Below are positions 62,806 through 64,000 of a stretch of DNA of 64,000 bases, one piece after another. A model generated the notes under the pieces. It saw nothing but the letters and a program-made list of their open reading frames with translations. It was not told where the DNA came from and did not search any database. The stretch spans positions 3,188,472-3,252,471 of the forward strand of contig NC_092637.1 in the NCBI RefSeq assembly GCF_039555335.1, in the 5' to 3' direction. Source of the stretch: Amphiura filiformis (Eukaryota > Echinodermata > Ophiuroidea > Amphilepidida > Amphiuridae). Position 1 is the first letter of the stretch. Every line of letters starts with the position of its first letter. The translations under genes were made by a program, and so were the position numbers.

Positions 62806-64000
62806 CATCTCTCTCTGTGTCAGGTGGCGCTGTGTAGCGCTGCTGTGGTCTTCACAAGAGTACGCCATCTCACTCGATCCGATGCCAAGTGTGTTGCACC
62901 TTGCATTCCATGGTTAGAAACCAGCTTCACGTCATTAGTCCAAGATGTTGGTGGACGTCCTCTTCCTCGTTTGCCTTCCATGGCCCCTTGCAAAATCTGT
63001 TTTTCTACACCTCCATGTTTCCTGACAATATGGCCAAAGTACTTCAGCTTTCTCTCCATTATGCCGCTTCTGATGGTTAGACTTGTACCAATCTTGTCAA
63101 GGATCCAGGAATTTGTTCTCCTGTCTTTCCATGTCACTCGTAGAAGCCTCCTGTAACACCACATCTCAAAAGCATCTACTCTTTTCCTATCATTCTTGGT
63201 CATAGCCCAAGACTCGCATCCATAAGTGGCAATGGAAAACACAGTTGCACGAAGTAGGCGTACCTTGAGGTCAATGGATAGGCCTCTGCTTTTCCATATG
63301 CTTGACATGCCCTGCACAGTTGTCCTTGCAATAGCCAGTCTTCTCTTAATTTCAGTTGTGCTGTCACCACTGTTGTTAATCATTGAACCCAGATATTCAA
63401 ATTGCTTCACCTCCTCAATCTGTTGTCCATCTATCACAAACTCATCACTTTTTCTCTCTCTCTGTCTACAACCATTATTTTTGTCTTCTTTGTGTTCAGG
63501 AGAAGGTGTTTTTCTTCACTGGCCTCTTTGATGCGCTTCAAAAGATCAATCAGCTCTACTCTGCTGCTACAAATAAGAGTGGTATCATCGGCGTACCTCA
63601 GGTTAGTAATTCTTGTACCGCCAAACTTCACTCCACCTTCAAACCCCTCCAAAGCTGTTCTCATTATGTCTTCAGAGTAGATGTTAAATAGGTTTGGTGA
63701 TAGCACACAGCCCTGTCGTAAGCCTCTTCCAATCTTGAACCAATCTGTGTCTCCACTACTTGTTCTGACTGCCGATTCTTGGTCTTCATATAAGCAGCTG
63801 ATCAGATCCACAAGATGACTTGGAAAACCCATCTTTTCATAGTTTCCCACATCTGAGGGTGGCTAACACAGTCAAAAGCTTTACTGTAATCTATGAAGCA
63901 CATGTAAAGAGGAAGTCTATGCTCTCTGCATTTCTCAATCACATTCCTGATATTGACAATTTGGTCCCTAGTACCCCTTCCTTCACGAAATCCTGCCTGC
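62806..64000 (-). pseudogene. RTE-like non-LTR retrotransposon, RT and C-terminal part (runs off right edge)
   Basis: On the minus strand from the window edge: GFREGRGTRDQIVNI, FIDYSKAFD (first catalytic Asp), GLRQGCVLSPNLFNIY, NLRYADDTTLI (catalytic box) and LNTKKTKIMVV. Then EYLGSMINNSGD, RATVFSIATYGCESW, MWCYRRLLRVTWKDRR and KRGRGRPPTSW, ending at a stop near 62820. Frameshifts at about 63836 and in an AG run at about 63460 break it into pieces. The 3' end is a short CT/GT-rich tail (62806-62820) instead of polyA, as in RTE-type elements. The 5' part with the endonuclease is outside the window. Confidence 0.8.

Overview
The window looks like animal nuclear DNA. It has spliced genes with GT/AG introns, low GC, very little coding sequence and dense transposon debris: non-LTR and LTR retrotransposons, a Tc1-like element, and many short terminal-inverted-repeat (TIR) elements with TA, TTA, TTAA, 6-bp or 8-bp target duplications. 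The genes and repeat types suggest a marine invertebrate, perhaps an echinoderm or another non-vertebrate deuterostome. That placement is inference; nothing in the window fixes the species. No tRNA, rRNA, CRISPR array or operon-like layout was seen.

Layout. 1-9.96 kb is retrotransposon debris: a Gag-like reading frame running off the left edge on the minus strand, a decayed Ty3/gypsy pol, a near-perfect 186-bp palindrome, and a gypsy LTR with primer-binding site and gag relic on the minus strand. 10.06-27.7 kb holds one GIMAP/AIG1-type GTPase gene on the plus strand. A 16-nt first coding exon and a G-domain exon are followed by three tandem copies of a 4.5-kb unit, each carrying its own version of the terminal exon. 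All three terminal exons join in phase but predict different C-termini: short, extended and regular. A Tc1-like element lies in the intron upstream of the array.

27.7-62 kb holds a tandem pair of cytosolic sulfotransferase genes. Copy A (exons between 32.9 and 43.9 kb) is broken by a hAT-like insertion in exon 3 and a TTAA-flanked foldback in exon 5. Copy B (55.1-61.5 kb) is an intact six-exon gene predicting 312 residues. The two copies carry different, mostly non-shared insertions, so each often shows the empty site for the other. Sequence matching the start of unit B returns at 62.04 kb, so the tandem array probably continued. A minus-strand non-LTR retrotransposon runs off the right edge.

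Functionally the window has two unrelated host loci. One is a putative immune-type GTPase with a coiled coil and a C-terminal glycine-zipper-like hydrophobic segment. The other is a PAPS-dependent sulfotransferase family. The most distinctive feature is the triplicated terminal exon of the GTPase gene.
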